Shown: piece by piece, positions 15,611 to 24,954 of the stretch | How the letters are laid out: each line of letters begins with the position of its first letter | Numbering within the stretch: the first letter of the stretch is position 1 | From: VXNE01 sp965200505 | GTDB taxonomy: Bacteria > Pseudomonadota > Gammaproteobacteria > Pseudomonadales > Azotimanducaceae | NCBI GenBank assembly: GCA_965200505.1 | Contig: OZ241343.1 | Span: 2,542,001-2,606,000, forward strand | Reading direction: 5' to 3' | Length of the DNA stretch: 64,000 nt | Notes under the pieces: generated by a model | Seen by the model: only the letters and a program-made list of their open reading frames with translations | Databases searched by the model: none | What the model was told of the DNA's origin: nothing | Translations under genes and position numbers: made by a program

Positions 15611-17968
15611 TCACTCGGGGGGCTTGTCCAGCAGCACACCGGCGCCGGCCAGTTCGGCCACCGCCGCGGTGTCGTATCCCAACCACGTTTGCAGGACGAA
15701 GGCGTTGTCGGCGCCGAGCGCCGGGCAGGGCGTCCAATCACGCGGCGAGATGCCGTGCATCTTGATGGGATTGCCGGGCATCGGCGTGCCCTCGGCCTCG
15801 AGGGGCACGAAGAAGCCACGCGCCTTGACCTGTGGGTCCGCCACCATGTCCGGCGTGGTGTTCACCGCGCCGGCCGGCACGCCGGCGGCCAACAGTGTGC
15901 GCTCGGCGTCGGCCTTTTCGCGTTGGGCCGTCCACGCGGCGATGGCCGCGTCAACGGCCCCTTGCCCGGCCTGCCGGTCCGCATGCCCCATCCCGCCATC
16001 CAGCGGGGCGCCGACGATGCGGCAGAGCGTTCGCCAATCCGCATCGTCGCGGCAGGCGATGGCGACCCAGGCGTCGTCCCCGGCGCACGGATAGACGCCA
16101 TGCGGGGCCATGCGCGGGTGTCGGTTGCCGATGCGCCCCACGGCGCCGCCGAGTTGGTGTTCGATGAGCCAAGGCCCACAGAACGCCGCGCCGGATTCGT
16201 GCAGGGCGAGTTCCACGAAGGCGCCGTGCCCCGACGCATCGCGTTCGTTGAGCGCGGTGAGCACGGCGGCGGCGGCGTTCACCGCGGCGATGGGGTCCAT
16301 CAACGCCATGCCGGTGTTGCGCGGTTCGCCGGGCGCATAGCCGAGCACGTGCGTAAGGCCCGACATCACCTCGACGGTGGGGCCGAATGCCACCCGGTCC
16401 CGGTACGGGCCGTGGGTGCCGTAGCCGGGCATCGCCACATGGATGATGGCTGGGTTGGCGGCCTTGAGCTGGTCGTACCCCAAACCGAGTTCCGGCATGG
16501 CGCGGGCGCTGAAGTTCTCGATCACGACATCCGCCACCGCCACGAGCTTGAGAAAGGTGGCGCGTCCATCCGGCGTCTTGAGGTCCATGCCCAAGCTCCG
16601 CTTGTTGCGTTGCAGCTTCACGAACAAAGCGTTGGCGTTCCACGGTTCCCGCTGCCAGTCGCCCAACCAGCCGCCGAGGCTCAGCTGGGCGGGAACGGTG
16701 CGCGGCCCGCGCCCGAACGGCGCCTCGACCTTGACGACTTGGGCGCCCAAATCGGCCAAGATGCGGGTGGCGAGTGGCCCCGCCCAAACGTGGGTGAGGT
16801 CGAGGATGCGCACGCCGCGCAACGGCCCGCCCGCGGTGGGTTTCGTGGTGTGCGCCGCTTCCGCTGGCCACACGCGGCGGCCTAACGCTGTCGGCCGCGC
16901 ATCGTCCGCGGCGTGCCCAGCATGGGGTGTCGAGAAAAAGGGCTCGCTCTGGCTTTGCGCCCGAGCCGCCACCGGCGGCGCCAACCGCGGCGTGGCCGGC
17001 GGTGCCCCATCAGTGCGCCAAGCGCGGCGGGGCGACCGAACGCGGCCGACCGTGTGCCAGAAGTCTCGGTCGGCGAGCTGCGGGTCGGCGAGCACGTCAT
17101 CCAACGTCTGCGCGATGCCGATGGGCACGCGGGTGGCGTCGGCCCGCGCTTCGATGGTGGCCCGCGTCAGCGGCGCCAGCGCCGCGGCGATGATCTCGTG
17201 CAGGGCATCCCGGTGCGTCCGTCGCAGCGCGTTGGTGGTGAAACGCTCGTCGAGTATCAGCTCCGGCCGTTCCAAGAAGGTGGCGAAGGCGTCCCAGAAG
17301 CCCGGCACCACGTTGACATACACCCAGCCATCCGCGCAGCGGAACAGGTTGGTGGGCACCACGTACCAGAAGTCGTTGCCGTGGCGCCGCCGGATTTCGC
17401 CGGCGCAATGCCACATCACCGTGGTGAACTGGCTCAACGCCATCACCGTCTCCAGCATCCCGACGTCAATGACGTTGCGCTCGCCGGCCAAGTGGCTCGC
17501 GTTGGCGGCCGCATAGGCGAAGCCGCCGCTTTGGAACTCCGGGTAGTGGCCGGGAAGCGTCAACGGCGCACGTTCGGCGTCGCCCATGATGTAGGTGTAG
17601 CCAGCCATCGCCAGCAAGGTGTTCGGCGTGGCGGGTGCGTCCCGCTTTGGCCCTGTCAAGCCAAACGGGGTGATGGCCGCCTTGACGGGCGCCTCCCAAG
17701 CATGGAAGCCGAGCGCTTCCAGCGCCCGTGCCGTGGGCGCCTCTGCCACCACCACGTCAGCGGCGTTCGCCAGTTCGTGGATGAGGGTGGGGTCAGCCGT
17801 GCTGACGCGGCGTTTGCCGGCATGGAGATAGTGTTCCAAAGCCGTGTCACCCACCGCGCCCGGGGCCAGCGGCGCCCCCTCCACGCGCACCACTTTGCAG
17901 CCGGCTTGCGCGAACAGCCGCCCGCAGTAGCCGGCCGCGAAGCCGCCGGTCTCGAAGACGCGCAGCAT
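15611..17968 (-). CDS. Tandem two-domain CaiB/BaiF CoA-transferase
   Basis: The 785-residue protein is two class III CoA-transferase modules in one chain, joined by a proline/alanine-rich linker at about 330-390. The C-terminal module (from about 392, GVRILDLTHVWAGPLATR) keeps AQVVKVEAP, the NKRSLGMDLK segment and a candidate catalytic Asp in MALMDPIAAV. In the N-terminal module the equivalent stretch reads EFQSGGFAYAAA with no Asp, so that half is probably non-catalytic and may replace the second subunit of the interlocked dimer. The gene lies 25 bp downstream of the enoyl-CoA hydratase on the same strand, so the two likely form an operon. Substrate unknown. Confidence 0.88.
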   Translation of the reverse strand: MLRVFETGGFAAGYCGRLFAQAGCKVVRVEGAPLAPGAVGDTALEHYLHAGKRRVSTADPTLIHELANAADVVVAEAPTARALEALGFHAWEAPVKAAITPFGLTGPKRDAPATPNTLLAMAGYTYIMGDAERAPLTLPGHYPEFQSGGFAYAAANASHLAGERNVIDVGMLETVMALSQFTTVMWHCAGEIRRRHGNDFWYVVPTNLFRCADGWVYVNVVPGFWDAFATFLERPELILDERFTTNALRRTHRDALHEIIAAALAPLTRATIEARADATRVPIGIAQTLDDVLADPQLADRDFWHTVGRVRSPRRAWRTDGAPPATPRLAPPVAARAQSQSEPFFSTPHAGHAADDARPTALGRRVWPAEAAHTTKPTAGGPLRGVRILDLTHVWAGPLATRILADLGAQVVKVEAPFGRGPRTVPAQLSLGGWLGDWQREPWNANALFVKLQRNKRSLGMDLKTPDGRATFLKLVAVADVVIENFSARAMPELGLGYDQLKAANPAIIHVAMPGYGTHGPYRDRVAFGPTVEVMSGLTHVLGYAPGEPRNTGMALMDPIAAVNAAAAVLTALNERDASGHGAFVELALHESGAAFCGPWLIEHQLGGAVGRIGNRHPRMAPHGVYPCAGDDAWVAIACRDDADWRTLCRIVGAPLDGGMGHADRQAGQGAVDAAIAAWTAQREKADAERTLLAAGVPAGAVNTTPDMVADPQVKARGFFVPLEAEGTPMPGNPIKMHGISPRDWTPCPALGADNAFVLQTWLGYDTAAVAELAGAGVLLDKPPE

Positions 17969-17993
17969 CGTCAGTCAGCTACGCCGCGTGGCG

Positions 17994-18968
17994 TCAGCCA
18001 TCGTCCAGCGCGTTGATGAGCCCCCAGTTGAGTGCGGTTCTCGCATCGATGCGGGTGCCGGTGAGCGCCATGTGGGCCAAGCGATGGCGGCCGATGCGAG
18101 GCAATATGCTAGCGGTGCCCCCCGCCCCGGGCACGAGACCCATCGACACTTCGGGCAGCACGAAGAAGGCGTCGGAGCGGGCGCGGATACGCGTGGCGAA
18201 CGCGGGCAGCTCGATGCCGGCACCGATGCAGGCGCCGTGCAGATGCGGCTCGATGCGGTCGCGCAGAAGATGCATCAGGACGGCGGCGCTGCGGGTGGTG
18301 CGCGATGCGTGCGCCAGCGCGGCATCCGTGGCTTGGCCGAACTCGTCCAAATCGCCACCGGCGCTGAAGCAGCGGCCGGCGCCGCGCAGCACCGCGCGCC
18401 CCAAGTGGGGCGCATCGGCCAAGCACTGCAGCGCCTCGCAGAGGGCGTCACGCATCTCGGCGGAATAGGCGTTGCGTTTGCGGGGGCGGTTGAGGGTGAG
18501 GGTCGCTTCGCCCTCGCCGATCTCAAGCAGCACGGCCGGGGCGGCATCCACTTCCTGGCGAGCCTTCGGCTCGCGCCCGGCGAGCCAAGCCCGAAACTCC
18601 GCCCCATGCTGCAGTGTGGAGTAAGCGAGGGACTCGGCAAAGAGCCGATCCGCCACGCCAGCCCGCTCGTTGTGGCGCAAGAGTTGCGTCAAGGTCATGG
18701 CCGCAATGGGATGGCGCGCGATGGCCTGCGCCACCTCCTCCGCTTGGCTGCGCGTCGCCGCCACGACGTCCACCGTCTCCGGCACTTGATCGATGTCGCC
18801 TATGCCAACCACCGGGCACTGTGGCGCATGGCCGGCCGCGCCGTTCGGCTCGCGGCCCTCGAACGTCACGATCACGCATGGCGTTCCGCACAGCGGCGAG
18901 AACGTCTCGGCGCTGGCCGGCGAGTTGAGCCTCGCCAGCAACTCGTCGAGCGTCATGGGGTCGCGCAT
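17994..18968 (-). CDS. Enoyl-CoA hydratase/isomerase with N-terminal extension
   Basis: The C-terminal 160 residues are a crotonase fold: NRPRKRNAYS, oxyanion-hole GRCFSAGGDLDEF, HGACIGAGIELPAFA and PEVSMGLVPGAGGT. This family hydrates or isomerises unsaturated acyl-CoAs. The first roughly 165 residues form an additional region with a partial second crotonase-like pattern (PQCPVVGIGDID), so the protein (324 residues) is longer than a simple hydratase. ATG at 18968 has GAGG upstream. The gene leads an apparent minus-strand operon with the tandem CoA-transferase and is divergent from the amidohydrolase across 87 bp. Confidence 0.86.
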   Translation of the reverse strand: MRDPMTLDELLARLNSPASAETFSPLCGTPCVIVTFEGREPNGAAGHAPQCPVVGIGDIDQVPETVDVVAATRSQAEEVAQAIARHPIAAMTLTQLLRHNERAGVADRLFAESLAYSTLQHGAEFRAWLAGREPKARQEVDAAPAVLLEIGEGEATLTLNRPRKRNAYSAEMRDALCEALQCLADAPHLGRAVLRGAGRCFSAGGDLDEFGQATDAALAHASRTTRSAAVLMHLLRDRIEPHLHGACIGAGIELPAFATRIRARSDAFFVLPEVSMGLVPGAGGTASILPRIGRHRLAHMALTGTRIDARTALNWGLINALDDG

Positions 18969-19055
18969 GGTTGTCCTCACGCCGGCACACGGTGTGGCGG
19001 CTTCCGCCGAGCGGGGCGCCAAGCCAGTAAAATACCACTCGGAAGGAATCCACCC

Positions 19056-20408
19056 ATGTTGCTGATCCGGAACGCGGCGCTTCACGTACACCCGTCGCCC
19101 GGCCGCGGTGGGCCGCCCCGGGATGTGCGGTGCCGCGGCGAACGGGTCGTGGAGATCGGCCGCGGCTTGCGGCCCGCGCCCGGCGAGCGGGTGCTCGAAG
19201 CGAGCGGCGGCGCGCTGCTGCCGGGGCTGCACGATCATCATCTGCACAGCTTCGCCTTGGGCGCGGCGTTGCGCTCGACGCCGTGCGGGCCGCCGGAAGT
19301 GGCCACCTTGGATGAACTCGTCGCGGCGTTCAACGGTGCGCCGGGCGATGGCTGGGTGCGTGGCGTCGGCTATCACGAGTCCGTGGCGGGCCGGTTGGAT
19401 CGCACACGCCTCGACGCGCTGCTCCCAGATCGGCCGGTGCGGGTGCAGCATCGCTCCGGCAAGATGTGGTTCCTCAATTCCGCCGCGGTTGGCGCGGTGG
19501 GACTGGACACCGCATCGGATGGGCGGGTGTTCCGCGCCGATGCCGCCCTGCGCGGTTGGCCCGGCCCGGGCGCGGACATTGCCGGCGCGTCGCGTGAGCT
19601 CGCGAGCCGTGGCGTCACCGGCGTGACGGACGCGACACCCGACAACGGCGCCCAGACCGCCGCGACGTTGCGCCGGCTTGGCATGATGCAGCGCCTCACG
19701 CTCATGGGCGACGAGACGCTGACCCGCGGCCCGCACAAGATCATGCTGGACGAGGTGGCGCTGCCGCCCTTCGACACGCTGCGGGAGCGCATCGCAACGA
19801 TGCATGACATGGGGCGGCCGGTGGCGGTGCATTGCGTCACCCGCGCCGAGCTCGTGTTCGCGTTGGCGGCCCTCGAAGCGGTGGGGGCGGGGCGCGAGGA
19901 CCGCATCGAACATGCGTCGGAAACCGACGCCGGTGCGCTCGAACTCATTGCCCGCGTGGGCGTCACGGTGGTGACGCAGCCGAACTTCGTCGCCGAGCGC
20001 GGGGTGCGCTACTTGGAGGAAGTGCCTTCGGCGGCGCATCCCCATCTGTATCGATGCCGCTCCTTCATCGACGCCGGTGTGCCGTTGGGGGGCGGCACGG
20101 ACGCCCCATTCGGCCAGCCCGATCCGTGGACGGCGATGCGTGCCGCGGTGCGGCGGCAAACGGCCGACGGACGGGTGTTGGGCGGCGCCGAGGCATTGAC
20201 GCCGGAACGTGCGCTGGGCCTCTTCCTGACAGCCCCCGACGACCCGGGCGGCGCCGTCCGCCAAGTGGCTGTGGGCGCCGCGGCGGACCTGTGCCTGTTG
20301 GATTGCCCGTGGCCCGTGGCGCGGCAGTCCCTGACCAGCGACCACGTGGCCGCCACCGTCATCGCCGGTGCCGTCGTGTTCGCCCGGCAGCAGGAAGGAA
20401 CGCCTTGA
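19056..20408 (+). CDS. Amidohydrolase family 3 (YtcJ-like) metal-dependent hydrolase
   Basis: The 450-residue protein belongs to the amidohydrolase superfamily. Metal-site motif HDHHLHS occurs near residue 60, further histidines appear in VAVHCVTRAE and EDRIEHASE, and the final metal-site Asp is in GGGTDAPFG. It probably hydrolyses an amide, ester or formyl group on an unknown substrate. ATG at 19056 has a strong GGAAGGA ribosome-binding site, and TAAAAT at 19028-19033 is a possible -10. The stop overlaps the next gene's TTG start (TTGA), so the two are likely translated together. Confidence 0.87.
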   Translation: MLLIRNAALHVHPSPGRGGPPRDVRCRGERVVEIGRGLRPAPGERVLEASGGALLPGLHDHHLHSFALGAALRSTPCGPPEVATLDELVAAFNGAPGDGWVRGVGYHESVAGRLDRTRLDALLPDRPVRVQHRSGKMWFLNSAAVGAVGLDTASDGRVFRADAALRGWPGPGADIAGASRELASRGVTGVTDATPDNGAQTAATLRRLGMMQRLTLMGDETLTRGPHKIMLDEVALPPFDTLRERIATMHDMGRPVAVHCVTRAELVFALAALEAVGAGREDRIEHASETDAGALELIARVGVTVVTQPNFVAERGVRYLEEVPSAAHPHLYRCRSFIDAGVPLGGGTDAPFGQPDPWTAMRAAVRRQTADGRVLGGAEALTPERALGLFLTAPDDPGGAVRQVAVGAAADLCLLDCPWPVARQSLTSDHVAATVIAGAVVFARQQEGTP

Positions 20409-22327
20409 AGGTCGCGCCGCCCGGCAAGGGTCGGTTGGCCGAAGCGCTCCGCCCGTGGCTCCTCGGTGGCGTCCGCGCCGGCCTTGGTTTGCTGCTGCTG
20501 ACGCCCCTCGTGGTCACCACCGAGACGGTGTTTCCCTTCGTCGTGGGGAAGGCGGTTTACGCCCGTTCCCTCATCGAGGTCGTCTTCGCGCTGTGGGTGG
20601 TGTTGGCGTTGACGACGCCGGCCTATCGCCCGCCCCGCTCCCGCCTGCTCCTGTTCCTGGGTGTGGGGGTGTTGGTTTCCCTGGCCGCCGCGGCGTTTGG
20701 CGTCAGCCCGCAAAGGAGCTTCTGGTCCAACTATGAGCGGATGGGCGGTGTCATCGACATGGCGCACTGGTTCGCCCTGGCGTTGGTTTTGACCGCGGTG
20801 GTGCGCTCGCCCCGCGAATGGCGTGTGCTCATCAACGTGAACTTGGCGGTGGCCTTCGTGGTGGCGCTCTTGGTGGTGGCCAGCTCCCTCGACATCCGCG
20901 TGCCCTTCTACGGCGAGCTGGTGGAACGGGACTATCCGCGCCGCGCCGCGTCGCTCGGCAACTCCAGCTATCAGGGCGCCTACATCTGGGTACACATGAT
21001 CGTGGCCGTTGGCCTCATCGTGCGGTCGTTCAGCGCCGATGCCCAGCGGCCGGGGCGGGCCGCCGCGGTGCTGCGGCTGGGGCAAAGGCTCTTCTGGTTC
21101 GCCACCGTGGGCCTCGCGTTCTGGGCGTTCAACATGAGCGGTTCGTACGGGGCGCTCACCGGGCTGCTGGCGGCGGTGGGCAGCATTTGCGTGATCTATG
21201 CCGTGTTGGGGCAGGCCGGCGAGGTGCGGCGCCTCGCCCGGGTTGGCACCGGCGCCTTGGTCGCGGCGGTCGTGGCCCTTGGGGTGTTGTTCTTCTCGGT
21301 CACGGACAACGCCGAGATTTACTACAACGCAGTCATGGAACGCTTGCTGCAGATGGATCTGGAAGACCCCAGCGTCCGGAGCCGTCTCCTGTCTTGGCAA
21401 ACCGGCTTGCAGGCATTCGCCGAAAGGCCGCTCTTCGGGTGGGGGCCAGACAACTACGCGGTGGCGTTCGGCCGCTTTGCCGGCGAGGCGGGTGCCGTGC
21501 TGCAAATCCATGACCGGGCGCACAACGAGGTCATCGAACGCGCCGCCACCGAAGGTCTCCTGGGCTTGTTCGCCTATGCGGCGCTGTGGGCCGCCACGTT
21601 CTACGTGATCGTTTGCGCCGCCCGCCGCCTAAGCGGCGCCCGCGGCGTGCTCCCGGCCTTCGTGGGCGCCGCGATGATTGGGGACTTCGTGCAGGGGTTG
21701 TCGCTCTTCGAGAGCCAATCCAACACCCTGCAGTACATCGTGTTGCTGGGCTTCTTGGTGTCCGTGGAAGGCCAAGTCTGCCCCCCGGCAGCGCGGTTCG
21801 GTTTGCCGGCCGGCGTGGTGGCGAGCTTCCGCCAAGCGTGGCGTCGCCAAGAGTTACGCGCCGCCGCGGGTGTGCTGGCGGTGGCGCTCAGCGTGGCTGG
21901 GCTGCTCGCCAACCTGCGGGCCCACGCTTCGGCGCGAGCCGCCTTCGAGGCCGTGGCCGCCTTGGAAGCGGCGCATCCAGCCCCGGCCCGGGTCGCCTTC
22001 GAGCGGGCGGTGACGGGTTTCACGCCGCTGGCGAATGGTGTGCGGCAGGTGCTCTTCGCCTATCTCGGCGACTTTTGGATCAGTTTGCGCGCCCAAGAGC
22101 GGGAGTTGGCCTTGGGGATGCTCCGGCTGGCGGACGCCGAAGCGGCCGCCGCGGTGGCGGTGGAACCGGAGAACTGGCGCATTCGGCAAGCGCTTGCGCG
22201 TCTCTATCGGGCCGTGGCGCAGACCGAGCCTGGCTATGGGGAGACGGCGCGTCTGCACGCGGCGCGAATGGCGGAACTGGCGCCGGGGCGAAGCATTGAC
22301 GACCTGCCGCCGGCGAAAGGGCCATGA
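20405..22327 (+). CDS. O-antigen ligase/polymerase-like polytopic membrane protein
   Basis: The 640-residue protein has about ten to twelve hydrophobic segments, a large periplasmic loop between helices, and the Wzy_C/O-antigen ligase features NSSYQGAY and WGPDNYAVAFGRF followed by HDRAHNEVIERAATEG. After about residue 500 a soluble alpha-helical, TPR-like tail follows (RIRQALARLYRAVAQ). Such proteins transfer or polymerise glycans or ligate them to lipid A or proteins. The start is TTG at 20405 with AGGAAGGA upstream, overlapping the amidohydrolase stop. No other polysaccharide genes are adjacent, so the acceptor is unknown. Confidence 0.82.
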   Translation: MKVAPPGKGRLAEALRPWLLGGVRAGLGLLLLTPLVVTTETVFPFVVGKAVYARSLIEVVFALWVVLALTTPAYRPPRSRLLLFLGVGVLVSLAAAAFGVSPQRSFWSNYERMGGVIDMAHWFALALVLTAVVRSPREWRVLINVNLAVAFVVALLVVASSLDIRVPFYGELVERDYPRRAASLGNSSYQGAYIWVHMIVAVGLIVRSFSADAQRPGRAAAVLRLGQRLFWFATVGLAFWAFNMSGSYGALTGLLAAVGSICVIYAVLGQAGEVRRLARVGTGALVAAVVALGVLFFSVTDNAEIYYNAVMERLLQMDLEDPSVRSRLLSWQTGLQAFAERPLFGWGPDNYAVAFGRFAGEAGAVLQIHDRAHNEVIERAATEGLLGLFAYAALWAATFYVIVCAARRLSGARGVLPAFVGAAMIGDFVQGLSLFESQSNTLQYIVLLGFLVSVEGQVCPPAARFGLPAGVVASFRQAWRRQELRAAAGVLAVALSVAGLLANLRAHASARAAFEAVAALEAAHPAPARVAFERAVTGFTPLANGVRQVLFAYLGDFWISLRAQERELALGMLRLADAEAAAAVAVEPENWRIRQALARLYRAVAQTEPGYGETARLHAARMAELAPGRSIDDLPPAKGP

Positions 22328-22354
22328 GGTGGCGGCCGGCGCGGAACCGCGAAG

Positions 22355-23554
22355 TCAGTGAATGGCGCCCGCCTCCCGCAAGGCATCGAGCTCGCCCGCG
22401 GCCAGCCCCAACTCGCCGCCCAGCACTTCGGACGTGTGTTCGCCCAACAGTGGCGCCCGCCGCAGCGGCACCTCGGAAGCCGACAAGCGCGGCGCGAAGC
22501 CGAGCAGCGGCACCTCGCCGTGGAACGGGTGGTCGAGGGCGTGGACGAAGCCGCGTTCGGTGAGATGCGGGTCCGTGTGCAGCTCGGCGGTGTCGAGACA
22601 GGCCGAACAGGGGACGCCGGCGGCACCGAGGGCGCTCATCACCTCATGTTTCGTGTACTTGCGGGTCCATTGGGCGATCTCCTCGTACAACGCGGTTTCG
22701 TTGGCGGCGCGCGTCGAGAGATCGGCGAAGCGCTCATCCACCAGCAAGTCCGGGCGCTCGATGGCCACGCAGAGGTCGTCCCAGTGGCCATCGGTGATGG
22801 GCATCACATACACCCAGTCGTTCGGCCCAAACGGCTTGCACGGATACAAGTCCACCGGCGGCAGGCCGCCGGCGGCGCCGGTGCGCGGCGCGGCGCGCGT
22901 CCCCCACTCGCCGCCCAAGGCGATGCGGGTGCGCATGAAGTAGGTCATCGCCTCTTGCATGGAAATCTCGATGCGCTGCCCCTCGCCGGTGCGCAGGCGT
23001 TGCACATACGCCGCCAGAATGGCCATGGCCAGTTGCACGCCCGTGCCGGAATCGCCGGTGGTGGGGCCGGGAATGAGCGGCCGGCCGCTGGCCTCGCCTG
23101 TCACCGAGAAGGCGCCGGCGGCGGCTTGGGCGATCATGTCGTAGCTCTTGAAGCCGGCGTAGGCGCCCGACGTGCCAAAGCCCTTGAGGCGGGCGTAGAT
23201 CAGCGGCGGATGCGCCGCCTTGAGCGCCTCGTAGGTAAGCCCCAACCGTTCGATGACGCCGGGGCCGTAGTTCTCCACGAACGCATCGAAGCGTGGCAAC
23301 AGGCGCATGAAGAGGTCGTGCCCGGCCTCGCTGCGCAAGTTGAGCGCGATGCTGCGCTTGTTCGCGTTCCAGTTGCAGAAGTAGGCGGAGTAGCGGTTTT
23401 CCGGGTTCCGTCCCACGGCCCGCCCCGGATCGCCCAACTCTGGCGCCTCCACCTTCACCACGTCTGCGCCGAGCCAGGCGAGGGCTTGCGTGCAAGAGGT
23501 GCCGGCCTCGTACTGCGTCATGTCGAGGATTCTCATTCCGTCGAGGGCTGGCAT
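22355..23554 (-). CDS. CaiB/BaiF family CoA-transferase
   Basis: The 399-residue class III CoA-transferase carries GMRILDMTQYEAG, GADVVKVEAPELGDP, NANKRSIALNL and a clear catalytic Asp168 in PTTGDSGTG, the position used by formyl-CoA transferase. The C-terminal dimer-clasp region CKPFGPNDWVYV is intact. ATG at 23554 has GGAG seven bases upstream; 24 upstream in-frame codons are dismissed because homologues begin near MPALDG. The substrate is unknown. It stands alone, convergent with the O-antigen-ligase-like gene and upstream of the SMP gene. Confidence 0.92.
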   Translation of the reverse strand: MPALDGMRILDMTQYEAGTSCTQALAWLGADVVKVEAPELGDPGRAVGRNPENRYSAYFCNWNANKRSIALNLRSEAGHDLFMRLLPRFDAFVENYGPGVIERLGLTYEALKAAHPPLIYARLKGFGTSGAYAGFKSYDMIAQAAAGAFSVTGEASGRPLIPGPTTGDSGTGVQLAMAILAAYVQRLRTGEGQRIEISMQEAMTYFMRTRIALGGEWGTRAAPRTGAAGGLPPVDLYPCKPFGPNDWVYVMPITDGHWDDLCVAIERPDLLVDERFADLSTRAANETALYEEIAQWTRKYTKHEVMSALGAAGVPCSACLDTAELHTDPHLTERGFVHALDHPFHGEVPLLGFAPRLSASEVPLRRAPLLGEHTSEVLGGELGLAAGELDALREAGAIH

Positions 23555-23622
23555 GGGCGGTCTCCAAGCGGTGGTGCCTTCAATGTAACCCGAAGCGGCC
23601 ATGCTGACATGGCTGGGCGTCG

Positions 23623-24855
23623 TCAAGCCCGAACGCCGTGCAAGACGTGGCAGCGGCCCAGCGTGGTCGCGGCGAGGGCGGCCACGCTGCGCTCCGGGAT
23701 ATCCGTGGTGCGCAGGCGGTCACGTCGCTTCACGCAGCGCAGCGCGGCGTCGCTCACCGCGAGGGCCCGGGGTGGAGCGAGGGCGGCGAGCAACAGGGCG
23801 TCGGCCAGGGCGGCATCACCGTCCGTGGCCCCGGCGCGGTGCAGGGCGCAGCGGAACCGCGCGTCTTTGAGCTCGGCGGGCTCGATGCGGCGGGCCAGCT
23901 CCAAACCGGCCGCTGCGGCCGCCGAACCGCGGCTGGGTTGGAAGCGCAACAGCACACCGGCGCCGGGCACCGCCTCGGCCTCGGCGTGATGCGCTTTGGC
24001 CAGCCGGTGCGCCAAGCGCAGCACTTGGTCCAAGGCGCGGACCTTCGTTGCGGCGGACAGGCTGGCCGCATTGAACAAGTTGGCCACCAGCACGAGGTCT
24101 GGCCCATCGGCAGGCGCGGCGTCCGGGCGGCGCGCATCAGGCGCTTCCGCATTGGGCATGACCGAAGGGTCTTTGGGTTGCGATGTTGCGTCTTGGGCAC
24201 TGGAAGCTGTGGGTGGATCCTGCGGCGAGGGGACAGGCTCGGGCTTGCCGGCCAGGGCGGGGGCCAGATCATCAGCAGTGTTGGGTGGCGCGCCGGCGGC
24301 GGGTTCGGCGTCAACGGCCACCTTGGGACGGGTGCGCCAAGCGGTGTGCAGGGCGAAAGCCAAGAGGGCGGCCAATGCGCCGAACCAGATGGGCCAGGCG
24401 CTTGCCAAGAGCGCCAAGGCGTCGGGTTGGAAGCGGTCGGCATCCAACACGACCCGTGCGAAGCCCGCCAAACTGTCGCCGATGGTAACGCTTGCCGGGT
24501 AGTGCTTCGCTTGTGGTGTGGCGGTGTCGCTGCCGGCGAAGGCCAAGGTGCGCCCATCCACGGTGTAGAAGCTGCAACTCTGCACGCCGTCGAACTCGAC
24601 GACGCGCTTGGCGAGGTTCTCGAGTTCCAGTTGCTTCTGCTGCACGACGTGCGGCAGGCCCAGCTCCGCGGCCATGCCCACCATCGTGGTGCCGAAGTGG
24701 TCCATCCGCGCTTCGGCTTGGGTGCCGAGTTCCCAGCCGATCAACGCCACGGCCGCACCCGTGCCGGCCACCACGCCGGCGAGGGCCAACCAACCGCGGG
24801 CCAGCCACGCCCGCTGGGGGCGTTGTACGATGTTGGCGAGAGGCGCTGGCGTCAA
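23623..24855 (-). CDS. SMP/AhpA-like membrane protein
   Basis: The 410-residue protein has one transmembrane helix near residues 18-42 and a second near 152-170, enclosing a periplasmic domain of about 105 residues. A proline/alanine-rich linker and a cytoplasmic domain follow. Layout and position, divergent from serB, match the SMP (YtjB/AhpA) family of gammaproteobacterial membrane proteins, whose function is poorly defined. The only plausible in-frame start is TTG at 24855, which lacks a clear ribosome-binding site, so the N-terminus is uncertain. Confidence 0.7.
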   Translation of the reverse strand: MTPAPLANIVQRPQRAWLARGWLALAGVVAGTGAAVALIGWELGTQAEARMDHFGTTMVGMAAELGLPHVVQQKQLELENLAKRVVEFDGVQSCSFYTVDGRTLAFAGSDTATPQAKHYPASVTIGDSLAGFARVVLDADRFQPDALALLASAWPIWFGALAALLAFALHTAWRTRPKVAVDAEPAAGAPPNTADDLAPALAGKPEPVPSPQDPPTASSAQDATSQPKDPSVMPNAEAPDARRPDAAPADGPDLVLVANLFNAASLSAATKVRALDQVLRLAHRLAKAHHAEAEAVPGAGVLLRFQPSRGSAAAAAGLELARRIEPAELKDARFRCALHRAGATDGDAALADALLLAALAPPRALAVSDAALRCVKRRDRLRTTDIPERSVAALAATTLGRCHVLHGVRA

Positions 24856-24954
24856 GGTGCGGCGTCGTGGGCAACGTCGACCGCACTCGCGCGGCCGGCC
24901 GCGGCGAAGGCACCGGGCGATTGACCTTTGGCAAGCATGGCGGTGTGGCGTTGA

